Below, one piece after another: positions 1 to 8,495 of a stretch of 64,000 bases of DNA. Origin of the DNA: Photobacterium toruni (GTDB taxonomy: Bacteria > Pseudomonadota > Gammaproteobacteria > Enterobacterales > Vibrionaceae); assembly GCF_024529955.1 (NCBI RefSeq), contig NZ_AP024857.1, positions 1 to 64,000 on the forward strand, written 5' to 3'. Numbering within the stretch: position 1 is the first letter of the stretch; each line of letters opens with the position of its first letter. Below the pieces are notes generated by a model that saw only the letters and a program-made list of their open reading frames with translations, did no database searches and was not told where the DNA came from. Made by a program: the position numbers and the translations under genes.

Positions 1-42
1 TTTGTTATCTGTGAGTCTTTCGACTAGCCAGTTTTGAGCCAC
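1..42 (-). CDS. Possible 5' end of an unidentified gene cut by the window edge
   Basis: A reading frame starting GTG at 42 (VAQNWLVERLTDNK) stays open to the edge. A GGGAAT stretch about 7 bases before the GTG could be a weak ribosome binding site, and the strand matches the tail genes behind it. Fourteen codons are too few to identify a family, and the call could be chance. Confidence 0.25.
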   Translation of the reverse strand, partial: MAQNWLVERLTDNK

Positions 43-51
43 GATGTTATT

Positions 52-145
52 CCCGTTATATATTAATTAACGAGAGTAACGGGTAAGACAATGGCTCGCC
101 ACGACATAATAATTTTGCTGAAGGTTGGCACCTACGATAAGGTGC
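52..145. other. Intergenic stretch with two inverted repeats after the gp6-like gene
   Basis: CCCGTTA at 52-58 pairs with TAACGGG at 77-83, and GGCACC at 127-132 pairs with GGTGCC at 140-145. The second hairpin follows the stop of the baseplate gene at 152 on the minus strand and could end its transcript, but it has no clear U-tract. The first could be an operator or leader for the gene running off the left edge. Confidence 0.3.
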
Positions 146-151
146 CCATAT

Positions 152-1570
152 TTAGTAAGTAATGCTGGTGGGTAAATTTAGAAAGGCTAATGATGCATCA
201 AAGTCAATGCTAACCATTTGTTTGAGGTTTTGCGGTTCTGTTGTGCCTACTAACTCAATGTAAATATCATCTTCACTAGCAAAAATATTCAGATTATTCA
301 TTGATCTATATAAGTCTCGTTTTAGAGCTTTTTCTTTTCTGTTAACGGAATTTTTGTGATAATTATCACTCAACACTTTAATAATCGCTTTGCGAGCATC
401 TGATAACATAATATCTCGTTTAATTTTCCCTTCAATTTTAGCGATAAAACTTACTTCTTCTGGTGGCATAAGAGAATATCGACGATTAAGTTGCGGGATC
501 ACTGTTTTAAGTGTTTTTTCCACTTTTTGCGCAATATTAGGATCGGTAGGTGAGTACAACGCAACAAAAACTCTATTAACCCATTGTTCATCCATCCGTC
601 CTTCCATTTCTTCCTGTTCTGACTCTCCCCACACTTTGCACCAAAGAACACCAGGGTAATGTCGCTTTATAAAGAAACTATAATCATCATCAAAGACGTG
701 ATTATCATCATAGAGTTCGTAATATAATGAATTCACTTTAATTTCTTCTGTACTTTCAGCTTCCGTTCCTCCAATGATGCCCCCTATTGTAACAAACTCT
801 AATTTATCATCTGCATTTTCTGGATATAGAGGGGTAAGTGGTTGCTTAGGCATTAATTTTATATCAGCTTTTGTTAACCATAAATCTACTTTGACTTTAC
901 TGTTAGCTTTTGGGATAAGGCCAAATATATTGTTACCAAACCTGATGCCAATCTGATCTGTATGAGAGTAAAACTCATCAAATACTGCATCTCTTCCGTT
1001 TACATTCCTGAACCTTGGCGCAATAACCCACTCTTTGTAATACCCATCTCCTTGATCTACAAACACGTTAAATTGATGTGTTTGACGGCTTATTTCACGA
1101 CCAAATAAAAATTCAATAAATGGCTTTTCTTGTTCTATTGTAAAGTACAGGCTGAGCTTTTCTACTTGAATTACATCTGTTATTTTTGTGGTATGGCTAT
1201 CAATAGCAACAGCATCTACCAGCATGTAATGTACCTGATTTTCTGATATCAATGGATAATGAGCAGGTAGACCTGATGGGTATTCTGATTTGTTTTCGAT
1301 ACTGATAGGACCACGACTTGGCAGTGGTTTTCGAGGTATATATTGTTTTCCTTCAGCCAACGCTAATATAGAGCCGCGATTAAGTGCTGTGCTTGAATAT
1401 CCTTCTTGTCTTGCTCGTTCAAGTTTATTGAGAGCAAATTCAAGGGCTAAGCCTTGGAAAATATTTACACCTTGCATTACTTGACTATCAGCCAATGGTT
1501 CAAGACTTGGTTTTGTCTTGAGAATATCCGTAAAGCTAGCACGAGCTGCTTGTTTATTCTGATAATCCAT
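152..1570 (-). CDS. Baseplate wedge protein, gp6/J-like
   Basis: A 472-residue virion protein expected to form the baseplate ring that links the hub to the fibres of a contractile tail. Residues about 210-235 hold the pattern IRFGNNIFGLIPKANSK, like the 'FGDGxxGxxPxxGxxI' signature of baseplate J/gp6 proteins. It directly follows a gp25-like gene, the normal order in phages with T4- or P1-type baseplates. A GAGGT ribosome site inside the end of the upstream gene sits about 5 bases before the ATG, so the two are probably translationally coupled. The family call rests on this motif and the gene order. Confidence 0.6.
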   Translation of the reverse strand: MDYQNKQAARASFTDILKTKPSLEPLADSQVMQGVNIFQGLALEFALNKLERARQEGYSSTALNRGSILALAEGKQYIPRKPLPSRGPISIENKSEYPSGLPAHYPLISENQVHYMLVDAVAIDSHTTKITDVIQVEKLSLYFTIEQEKPFIEFLFGREISRQTHQFNVFVDQGDGYYKEWVIAPRFRNVNGRDAVFDEFYSHTDQIGIRFGNNIFGLIPKANSKVKVDLWLTKADIKLMPKQPLTPLYPENADDKLEFVTIGGIIGGTEAESTEEIKVNSLYYELYDDNHVFDDDYSFFIKRHYPGVLWCKVWGESEQEEMEGRMDEQWVNRVFVALYSPTDPNIAQKVEKTLKTVIPQLNRRYSLMPPEEVSFIAKIEGKIKRDIMLSDARKAIIKVLSDNYHKNSVNRKEKALKRDLYRSMNNLNIFASEDDIYIELVGTTEPQNLKQMVSIDFDASLAFLNLPTSITY

Positions 1571-1572
1571 GT

Positions 1573-1914
1573 TTACCTCAATGGTAATAATTGTTTATAA
1601 AACCCGTACTTATGTTGTATTTCAATTGAAAACTCATCAAGAGAAGGAAATGAAACACGAATACTGTGAATAATCAGACCTTTTACATCGATGGGTAATT
1701 TTTCGAAAATTGCCATTTCCATCATTACAGCATCATCTTCTGTTTGCGTAATAAAATGAAATGGAGATAAGTTATGGCCCCAAGCAGGATTATCGGCGAT
1801 TGTGTGTTCTGCATTTGAGAACCATTCACTAATATTATTATCCATGGCCTTACCGTCAGTAACTATTTCAAAACCGCCACTGTCAACATTTAGAAGGTGG
1901 TTGAGCTCTTTCAT
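1573..1914 (-). CDS. Baseplate wedge protein, gp25/gpW-like
   Basis: A 113-residue protein with the gp25-family look: an early segment with NPAWGHNLSPF, matching the usual 'NPxWG' region, followed by alternating strands and helices. In T4, gp25 joins the wedge to the sheath and helps trigger contraction. It lies between the tape-measure-like gene and the gp6-like gene; AGGATAT just before the ATG serves as ribosome site and overlaps the end of the upstream gene. Length agrees with the family (about 110-130 residues). Confidence 0.6.
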   Translation of the reverse strand: MKELNHLLNVDSGGFEIVTDGKAMDNNISEWFSNAEHTIADNPAWGHNLSPFHFITQTEDDAVMMEMAIFEKLPIDVKGLIIHSIRVSFPSLDEFSIEIQHKYGFYKQLLPLR

Positions 1915-1915
1915 T

Positions 1916-4900
1916 CTATATCCTATCGTGGGCCATCAGAACTAATGTCTTATCATCAAATTCAGTATTAATTTGTTGATTAGATGATGATTGTTGCGTT
2001 CGATTAGAACCACCATAATGTCCAGATGAAGCAGATGCAGCAACATTGCTTTGTTGTGTTTTGTTTAGTGCATCTTCAAATACTTTTCCCATTTTCTTAT
2101 AATCAATCTCAGTTCCTGTAATTTCTTTTATCGGCTGAGGTTTGTTAATTGGGTTAATTTGTTGTTGAGATTTAGGGATTTCTGGCAATGTCACTTTTAA
2201 TTGCTCTGCTGATACTTCTTGTACAGCATGATTTTTAATTTCTTGTTGTTTTACATCACTATTATTTGATTCTTTTATACTGCTAGACGTGGTAACGATA
2301 GTGGGGATTGAAGCGGTTTTCTCTGTTGCTGAAGTTTGAATATTCTCCCTTGCAGCTTTTGTAAAACCATCTGTACCTTTCATTTGATCAGTGATTGCTT
2401 CACCAACTATATCTCCACCTTTAGAACCTAACCAGCCACCCAATGCCGCACCAAGCAAGCCCCCAATTATTGTACCAACAACAGGCACAACAGAGCCCAT
2501 AGCTGCACCAGCCATCATTCCGGCGGAGGCTCCTCCCATTGATCCTGCAGTGGTTGCACCTACTTGGATAGCCTTTTGTCCACCTGTTAAATCATCTCTG
2601 TTTTTTATTTCATCATATTTAAAGTAACCAGCGGTTAATGCGGCAATAGGAGCAGCGGCCTTGCTTGCAACGCTACCAACACTTTTTAAAGCACCACCAG
2701 CAATTTTTCCACCCGCTTTTACTGTATTACCAATTGCAGAGTTACTTATGGTTGATTTTGTTGTAGAAATGGCATTTTTAACTCCTTCAGAGACTTTAGA
2801 AAACTTACCTCCTTGTTTAGATATAAAATCAGGGACAGGTATTTTACTTTTTACCTTGTCTACCATTCGACCTATACGGCTACGTTTACTGCTACCTTTT
2901 GGACCTTTACGGGGGCCTTTTTTATCACTATTGCTTTCCCCCCCTAACATATCGAAGAGAGAATCGGCCATACTGCTTTCTTCACTTCCACCAAAGCTCT
3001 TTTGCTTGATGGTTTTAACCAATTCCTTATGGTTCTTATTTGTAGCGAGAACCTGCTCATCAAGGCGATCGGTAATGCTATCTGTTTGCTTGTCTTTGTC
3101 TCTTTCCATTGCAACAAGAGCAGAACCTGCCTGAGCGCTCTCGTTAGAACTAGCTTTGAGTTCAGGTGTTATTTGCTTGTTAGTGGTATTTGGTTGATAT
3201 TGATTTAATATCTCCTTGATATCTGATTGATTGCTACTGTTTTTCGATTCAATGCTTTTCACATCTTGATACTGATCTGAAACGCTTGAATGCTCGGACT
3301 TGCTGCCAATGGCAACCTGTTCGGATTGAGAGTGATGGGCCTTATCGGTCGCAGCATCCGAAGTATTTAACTGATACTCTTTAGATACCTGATTAGTATT
3401 TGACTGCTCATGATCATGATGGGTCTTTGTCGAACGAGTTTCGTCTTTGTCACTACTTGTTATATGGCTTTCAGATTGCTTACGAGAAGAGGCTACCGCC
3501 TCTTTCGCGCCTGCTGTCTCTTCACTAATAGATGATGATTTAGCGCTTTGAACATCTTGATGCTGATCTGAAACGCTTGAATGCTCGGACTTGCTGCCAA
3601 TGGCAACCTGTTCGGATTGAGAGTGACGGGCCTTATCGGTCGCAACATCAGAAGTATTTAACTGATACTCTTTAGATACCTGATTAGTATTTGACTGCTC
3701 ATGATCATGATGGGTCTTTGTCGAACGAGTTTCGTCTTTGTCGCTACTTGATATATGGCTTTCAGATTGCTTATGAGAAGAGGCTACCGCCTCTTCCTGA
3801 TGAGTTGCACTAATAATGGCTGATGGAGCGTGTTTTGGTTCCGTATTGGCCGTCGCATTACTCTGTTCGGATATTTGACTATCTAAGGTAACCGGTTCAT
3901 TACGACTCGCTGTTTCAGATACACGTTTCTGGCGTTCTTCACGCGACAAGAAACGTCCATCCTTTCCTCTGACATGTGTATCAACGGGATCACGCTGATC
4001 GCCATCTTCATCCTCTTTATCTTTTGGTGGTTTGACCTTACCAATGACCTTTTGACCGATGCTACTATTACTTACATCATCAGCCAACTCTTTAACTTCA
4101 AGCGCAGCATCCCACAATGAGCCACCAATTGCCGATCCTGCGGCATCCTTTGCCTTGCCTTCACTCTCATCATTCGCCATTTCTTCAGATTTACTGGTAA
4201 CAGCTTGAAAGGCTGAACCAATACGATCAAGAAAACTCTTTTGTTCACGCTGCTCTCTCTGAGCATTTTGAGCTTGCTGGCTTGATGAAGGCGTATCACT
4301 GCTAGAATTTTGCTCCGGTACACCTCTGGGTAAAATTGGGGATGGCTGCTCTTTCGGAGTTACTTTATTAGGTGCTGTAGAGTCACGATCTGGTGCTTGC
4401 TGCTGATCCGATTTTGACTTTGGCTTATTACTCTTAACGTGACGCGGTAACACTTGTTTATTCGTGTTGTCTTGCGCTGAGTTAGTCGTTATATTTTCGG
4501 GTTCAGGTGAGGTTCTTTTTTGTGGCTTTGATGGTGCGACTGTTGCCGTAGGTAAAGTAAGCGCAACAGAATGAGAGCCACCAGCTTGAGTACCAGGTAA
4601 CGTTACCGACGGCGTTTGTTTCTCTTGGACCGTAACCGTTCGCTCTGACTTATTTGCCACTTTAGCATTAACAACACTAACATTGACCGGATCAGATTTA
4701 CTTGCGGCGCTTGAACTTTGTCTAATATCTATTTGATGTTTATTAGATACCGATTGAGTATCTATTTTATATTGATTAGGTGCCTGATAATTATTTATCT
4801 GGGCGGTTCTTGTCGATACAGTACGGTGTGAGGCTGGTAACGTGACAGACTGACGCAAAAGCGCTGACGTATTCGCCTCAATCTTTCCTAATATAGACAG

Positions 4901-5014
4901 AATCTTAGGCTGTAGCTCATCAGGGACGGCTTGTTCTTCATTTATAGTGTCTAAGTGCTGAAGTTGTTCATTGTTGATCACGACTTTAGCTATTTTTTGT
5001 TCTTGTTCGTTCAC
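1916..5014 (-). CDS. Tape-measure-like tail protein with a tandem duplication
   Basis: A 1032-residue protein starting at GTG, whose first bases overlap the stop of the chaperone extension (TAGTG). The N-terminal two thirds is Ser/Gln/Lys/Asp rich, low in hydrophobics and probably disordered or coiled. Residues about 800-875 form a glycine-zipper hydrophobic block (GGASAGMMAGAAMGS, GGLLGAALGGWLG), typical of the membrane-active part of tape measure proteins. Residues about 406-487 and 503-584 are near-identical copies. Position straight after the tail chaperone pair is the classic tape measure place. The length would set tail length. Alternative: another long baseplate or ejection protein. 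Confidence 0.55.
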   Translation of the reverse strand: MNEQEQKIAKVVINNEQLQHLDTINEEQAVPDELQPKILSILGKIEANTSALLRQSVTLPASHRTVSTRTAQINNYQAPNQYKIDTQSVSNKHQIDIRQSSSAASKSDPVNVSVVNAKVANKSERTVTVQEKQTPSVTLPGTQAGGSHSVALTLPTATVAPSKPQKRTSPEPENITTNSAQDNTNKQVLPRHVKSNKPKSKSDQQQAPDRDSTAPNKVTPKEQPSPILPRGVPEQNSSSDTPSSSQQAQNAQREQREQKSFLDRIGSAFQAVTSKSEEMANDESEGKAKDAAGSAIGGSLWDAALEVKELADDVSNSSIGQKVIGKVKPPKDKEDEDGDQRDPVDTHVRGKDGRFLSREERQKRVSETASRNEPVTLDSQISEQSNATANTEPKHAPSAIISATHQEEAVASSHKQSESHISSSDKDETRSTKTHHDHEQSNTNQVSKEYQLNTSDVATDKARHSQSEQVAIGSKSEHSSVSDQHQDVQSAKSSSISEETAGAKEAVASSRKQSESHITSSDKDETRSTKTHHDHEQSNTNQVSKEYQLNTSDAATDKAHHSQSEQVAIGSKSEHSSVSDQYQDVKSIESKNSSNQSDIKEILNQYQPNTTNKQITPELKASSNESAQAGSALVAMERDKDKQTDSITDRLDEQVLATNKNHKELVKTIKQKSFGGSEESSMADSLFDMLGGESNSDKKGPRKGPKGSSKRSRIGRMVDKVKSKIPVPDFISKQGGKFSKVSEGVKNAISTTKSTISNSAIGNTVKAGGKIAGGALKSVGSVASKAAAPIAALTAGYFKYDEIKNRDDLTGGQKAIQVGATTAGSMGGASAGMMAGAAMGSVVPVVGTIIGGLLGAALGGWLGSKGGDIVGEAITDQMKGTDGFTKAARENIQTSATEKTASIPTIVTTSSSIKESNNSDVKQQEIKNHAVQEVSAEQLKVTLPEIPKSQQQINPINKPQPIKEITGTEIDYKKMGKVFEDALNKTQQSNVAASASSGHYGGSNRTQQSSSNQQINTEFDDKTLVLMAHDRI
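3261..3796 (-). repeat. In-frame direct repeat inside the tape-measure-like gene
   Basis: About 245 bp at 3261-3505 recurs at 3552-3796 with only scattered substitutions. The period is 291 bp, exactly 97 codons, so the duplication keeps the frame. It encodes Ser/His/Gln-rich sequence containing KTHHDHEQSNTNQVSKEY in both copies. Confidence 0.85.
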
Positions 5015-5172
5015 TACTGCTTCTTCCTGTACTGTCTAAGTAAGTTCACCACCCGCCCTCGCGGTGAACTTAATAACGCATCGAGGGGTTGCCCCGCAGA
5101 TAATGTGAGTTCATTAATAATGACATCCCATGATGCTGCACTAAATTCGTGGAATCCGCATGTAATCCCGAA
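5014..5172 (-). CDS. Frameshifted C-terminal extension of the tail assembly chaperone (putative T half)
   Basis: About 52 codons in the +1 frame relative to the upstream gene, from the C of TTT-C near 5172 to a TAG at 5014-5016 that overlaps the GTG of the tape-measure-like gene. The frame opens after a TGA near 5192 and has no ATG, GTG or TTG before the upstream stop at 5141, so it is best reached by ribosomal frameshifting. A likely site is CCC-TTT-CGG at 5176-5168: Phe-tRNA can re-pair from TTT to TTC. AAGGAGGT, a strong Shine-Dalgarno-like stimulator, lies about 15 bases upstream. A G/GT chaperone pair before the tape measure gene is conserved in long-tailed phages. Confidence 0.6.
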   Translation of the reverse strand, partial: FGITCGFHEFSAASWDVIINELTLSAGQPLDALLSSPRGRVVNLLRQYRKKQ

Positions 5173-5926
5173 AGGGTAACAACAACTCTGTTGTCACCTC
5201 CTTATCTTTTGTATTTGGACAAATATGCTTTGGAGATTTCAGCATTATTTTCCCATCACGAATAGTAGATGGTAGTCCGTGAATCATTTCATCTTGTAAT
5301 GCGCTAACTTTTTCTTGTAGCTCGTGAAATTTAGTCTCACTTAACTCTCGCACCCAGTTATTGATTGATGAGATTCTTTTTCCTTCATCATCTTCATGAT
5401 CATCAGTAAATGAGATTTCAAATAATAACGTCTGTACGCAAATGTCAGCTTTTAATCGGAGATAGTGAGACGAGTCAGTTTTATGTACCGACAAACCTAA
5501 ACGCATATTCTCTAGCGTTTCCATGTGGTGGCCTTTCAATGGCGTAACCAATAAACGACGGCTATTAAATTTCAAGTCACGCTCGGCCTTGCCTTGCATT
5601 TCTTGATAATCACTTGCTAAATCACGCATATCAAATTGATGGTTATGTGTTTTTTGGCAATGAGGACACGTATAATCAAGATCAACATGTGTATCTTCAG
5701 TTGTATGAATCCAATACCAAAATAACGCTAATCGTCTATCCTGAGCTGTCCATTTTGCACAATCGGTATAGCTGGCCTTATCTTGTACTGTATTGAGAAA
5801 TTTTGTTGTTAGTGCTTCTTCGTGATCAATCATTACATCACAAAAATCTAGCGTTTCAGCTGTTGTAGCTTCACGAATAATGGTTTTTTGGTCGGGATTG
5901 CTTGGTAGAGAAAAAGGGGCAAACAT
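5141..5926 (-). CDS. Tail assembly chaperone / T4 gp26-like hub assembly protein
   Basis: A 261-residue protein immediately upstream of the tape-measure-like gene. It holds a CPHC motif at residues 87-90 with nearby histidines and another Cys near residue 232, suggesting bound zinc, as in T4 gp26-type hub assembly proteins. Its last 11 codons overlap a second frame that continues to the next gene (see 5014-5172), the hallmark of a frameshifting tail chaperone. The ATG follows the upstream gene by two bases. The protein is expected to help tape measure folding or tube assembly and to be absent from the finished virion. Confidence 0.5.
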   Translation of the reverse strand: MFAPFSLPSNPDQKTIIREATTAETLDFCDVMIDHEEALTTKFLNTVQDKASYTDCAKWTAQDRRLALFWYWIHTTEDTHVDLDYTCPHCQKTHNHQFDMRDLASDYQEMQGKAERDLKFNSRRLLVTPLKGHHMETLENMRLGLSVHKTDSSHYLRLKADICVQTLLFEISFTDDHEDDEGKRISSINNWVRELSETKFHELQEKVSALQDEMIHGLPSTIRDGKIMLKSPKHICPNTKDKEVTTELLLPFRDYMRIPRI

Positions 5927-5928
5927 AG

Positions 5929-6432
5929 CTAACTCCTGTATTGAATGACAGTAATAGGGAATTCTTTAAATCCATGATCGTCATAGCTCTGAGTGATATC
6001 ACCCATTTGCACGGGAGCCACTAGATATGTTTCAGACAATACTTCAACGAATCCCTTCGCGTCATGTACAAGAGTGTGTTTTTTCCACTCTCTCAACCAC
6101 TTAAAATCAGGGTGCATTGGTGGATTAACCGTTCCATCAGGATTAACAACCAAATCTTTCCATTCAGTGAACCATTTATAGATTCGTTCATCATCATGGT
6201 CTCTAACAGTCATAGATATTGAGACTGGCAATACCCCGGTAGGTACTTGGATTTGAATTGCACCTAATTTTAGAGGTTCATATTCAATCTCAACAGGTCC
6301 ATAACTTACATCTTTTACGAACAAGTCAAAATCTAAGGGTTGTTTTTCTATTTCCAAACGAAACTGCCAGCCATGCTGAAAATTAGCTTGAACCATCCGT
6401 TTAACCATCATTTTTTCGCGGTTAAAATCCAT
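5929..6432 (-). CDS. Tail tube- or baseplate-related structural protein
   Basis: Starting at the ATG at 6432 (MDFNREKMMVKRM) gives 167 residues and a one-base gap from the upstream stop; the longer reading with 12 more residues would overlap that gene. The protein is strand-rich, with segments such as EIEYEPLKLGAIQIQVPTG and ISMTVRDHDDERIYKWF that resemble tube or tube-initiator proteins of contractile tails. It ends two bases before the chaperone gene. Tail role is inferred from content and context. Confidence 0.4.
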   Translation of the reverse strand: MDFNREKMMVKRMVQANFQHGWQFRLEIEKQPLDFDLFVKDVSYGPVEIEYEPLKLGAIQIQVPTGVLPVSISMTVRDHDDERIYKWFTEWKDLVVNPDGTVNPPMHPDFKWLREWKKHTLVHDAKGFVEVLSETYLVAPVQMGDITQSYDDHGFKEFPITVIQYRS

Positions 6433-6433
6433 C

Positions 6434-6772
6434 TTACGCACCACCAGCATAATTATTAGCAATGTCATACATTGCTCGTAAATCTTTATAAGCCATTTTA
6501 TTATGTAGATTAAACATGAAATATTGCCTTAAAGACTCACAAATACAGCTATAACAGCGTGGTTCATTTTCAATATGAATTTTTGTATAGAAGTTAATCC
6601 GTTCACTCGATAATGAATGCTGATCAACAGAATATATTTTACCTAAGTAATTGACCAACCAGTGTCCATCAAACTCTCCAACGATAGATACCTCAATCCA
6701 TTCTCCAATCAATTCACCTTCAGGCGTTAACTGATAAAAAAATAACGGAGAACCTAAACTTAGCTTGTCCAT
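6434..6772 (-). CDS. Unidentified small phage protein in the tail operon
   Basis: 112 residues, no family recognised. It has three cysteines close together (PRCYSCICES, about residues 71-80) in an otherwise mixed alpha/beta protein with no signal peptide or membrane segment. It lies between two structural genes with gaps of 1 and 8 bases, so it belongs to the tail operon; a tail completion or chaperone role would fit but is not shown. Confidence 0.6.
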   Translation of the reverse strand: MDKLSLGSPLFFYQLTPEGELIGEWIEVSIVGEFDGHWLVNYLGKIYSVDQHSLSSERINFYTKIHIENEPRCYSCICESLRQYFMFNLHNKMAYKDLRAMYDIANNYAGGA

Positions 6773-6780
6773 AATGATAC

Positions 6781-7341
6781 CTATTGTAAGATCATTGATG
6801 GCAACAGCATATTTGCTGATAGTTCCATCTCATCTTCAAGTTGTTTTTTTCGGTCATGCAATTCAGATAGTGAATATAATCCATCAAGAGGCAGGTCAGA
6901 TGCTGTGCGCATATATATTTCACGCTCAGTATTAGGGATTTCAATTAACACCTTCAAATACTTTTGCAGCATACCTGTTGCAGTGCGTGGTAATTCATCA
7001 TTATCAAGATCAAATTCACTTAACGCCACCAGGTAATCAACAGTAAACGGAGGGGAACTTAGACGTGTAGGGACAACATTCAGTTTATTATTTTTAGTTG
7101 TAGTTTCGTGCCACACTTGATCTGTATCTGTTGCTGATATTACGGTTAATAAGTAAGGCGGCATCGAAATGCCACCTTCTTGTTGTTGCAACAGGCTAAT
7201 ATCAACCTGTTGCATTGCTCCCGCTTTATCTTGATACTCATTAAGTGCCTGCACTAGCAGAGCTTCAAGCTTGTCTGTTTCATCATGTAATAACAACACA
7301 AACTGAGCTTTTACTCGCTCTAATAGGGCATTAGGCGTCAT
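6781..7341 (-). CDS. Unidentified tail or neck protein
   Basis: 186 residues. The first 50 are helical (LLERVKAQFVLLLHDETDKL), the middle has strands, and the end is a charged coiled coil (ELHDRKKQLEDEMELSANML). Its ATG overlaps the stop of the tube-like gene by one base, which points to coupled translation. Size and fold pattern would suit a tail terminator, sheath terminator or baseplate protein, but I do not recognise the family. Confidence 0.55.
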   Translation of the reverse strand: MTPNALLERVKAQFVLLLHDETDKLEALLVQALNEYQDKAGAMQQVDISLLQQQEGGISMPPYLLTVISATDTDQVWHETTTKNNKLNVVPTRLSSPPFTVDYLVALSEFDLDNDELPRTATGMLQKYLKVLIEIPNTEREIYMRTASDLPLDGLYSLSELHDRKKQLEDEMELSANMLLPSMILQ

Positions 7342-7841
7342 TAGGCATAACCACCGATGCGTTCAAACCAGTTATAACGCACATTCATCGGAATACGAAC
7401 TGGACCTGTACGGTTCTCGGTGTCCAAATCAGTAGCATCAGTGCTAACTAGACATGTTTCTATCACGTAACCATGCTCTTGCATGTCTTCACCAACCATG
7501 ACAATCTCGATATCAATATATTCTTTGTTATCAACGATCTTAGCCATTGTTTTCCCAACATCACCACGTTTGATTTCAACGATTTGGAATGACATATCGC
7601 CGTCACGCTTAGATGCACCATATTGCGAAAATCCTTGGCCATATTGACCTTGATCTTCTACTGGGTCACCCCGTGTTTCTGCGGGTAACTGAGAAGTACG
7701 AATCAAACAAGAAATACCTGGGTATTGTTTAATTCGTACAAGAAAATCACTTGAAACCGCACGCTCACCAAGTGCAACGTTGGCTTTGTGAGCTTGGCGC
7801 AACAGATCAATTTTACCTGCCGCATTTGGTACTTGAGGCAT
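7341..7841 (-). CDS. Tail tube protein-like
   Basis: 166 residues, largely beta: SDFLVRIKQYPGISCLIRTSQLP near the start and RIPMNVRYNWFERIGGY at the end resemble gp19-type tube proteins that stack inside the sheath. It lies a few genes downstream of the tail sheath gene and beside a second tube-like gene, as in many contractile-tail operons. Probably the major tube subunit or its initiator; which of the two neighbours is the major tube cannot be told from sequence alone. Confidence 0.45.
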   Translation of the reverse strand: MPQVPNAAGKIDLLRQAHKANVALGERAVSSDFLVRIKQYPGISCLIRTSQLPAETRGDPVEDQGQYGQGFSQYGASKRDGDMSFQIVEIKRGDVGKTMAKIVDNKEYIDIEIVMVGEDMQEHGYVIETCLVSTDATDLDTENRTGPVRIPMNVRYNWFERIGGYA

Positions 7842-7850
7842 ATATATTCC

Positions 7851-8495
7851 TTACCCGTACATGGATGAAATTTGAGAGCGATTAACCATCGCTTCAGTGC
7901 TAATAGATAACTGAACATCAGCGTACATTCGATATCCATCCCGACTTCTAGGTACATCTAGAGGTATTGAGATACTTTCTATGACACAACCACTGACAAT
8001 CACATTACGACCGATATTAAGTAATATGGAGCTAGGTGCCCGCCCAACAGCATTGCCGTCACCAAACGGATTGCCAATCGGTGATACGGCGTTTACTTCA
8101 GGCGCAGCCATCATCTCTAATTCCATAATGGCATCTTCAACTTCAGCTTTTGGATCTGAAAGAGCATATAGCCTTAGTGTGATCGAGTGAGAATGTGGTT
8201 GATTACCTTCCCATACCTGTCTGCTTGATAGTGTAGTAATAGATGTCATTCCATTAGTTGACTCAGAGACTGTGCCTGTTTGTACAACACCACCAGCCTT
8301 CGAATACTTAGAACCAACAGAATCACCTTCAAAAGCACTATTCCAATTTGCAGTCAGTTCTTTTTCTGTTCCTTCACCGATAACACCGACCACGCATGTA
8401 TTACCTTGTTTTATCCATACTTTAAGATACTGACTGACTTTTGGATCGTTATTACCAACGACACGAGCACCAGCTTCTCGCCACACCAATGCCAT
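7851..8495 (-). CDS. Second tail tube/tube-initiator-like protein
   Basis: 214 residues, strand-rich, with a C-terminal stretch SISIPLDVPRSRDGYRMYAD that looks like the conserved end of tube and tube-initiator proteins. N terminus MALVWREAGARVVG. It sits between the basic protein gene (one-base overlap at 8495) and the shorter tube-like gene. Contractile-tail phages often carry one tube protein and one or two tube-fold baseplate proteins, which would explain the pair. Confidence 0.4.
   Translation of the reverse strand: MALVWREAGARVVGNNDPKVSQYLKVWIKQGNTCVVGVIGEGTEKELTANWNSAFEGDSVGSKYSKAGGVVQTGTVSESTNGMTSITTLSSRQVWEGNQPHSHSITLRLYALSDPKAEVEDAIMELEMMAAPEVNAVSPIGNPFGDGNAVGRAPSSILLNIGRNVIVSGCVIESISIPLDVPRSRDGYRMYADVQLSISTEAMVNRSQISSMYG

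Noticed and set aside
2661-3134. A 157-codon open frame on the plus strand
   Set aside because: It lies opposite the tape-measure-like gene, has no ribosome site and a composition that mirrors the Ser/Gln-rich gene.
6433-6468. Longer N terminus of the tube/baseplate-like protein (start at 6468)
   Set aside because: It would overlap the end of the upstream gene; the ATG at 6432 follows that stop by one base and gives a more normal N terminus.
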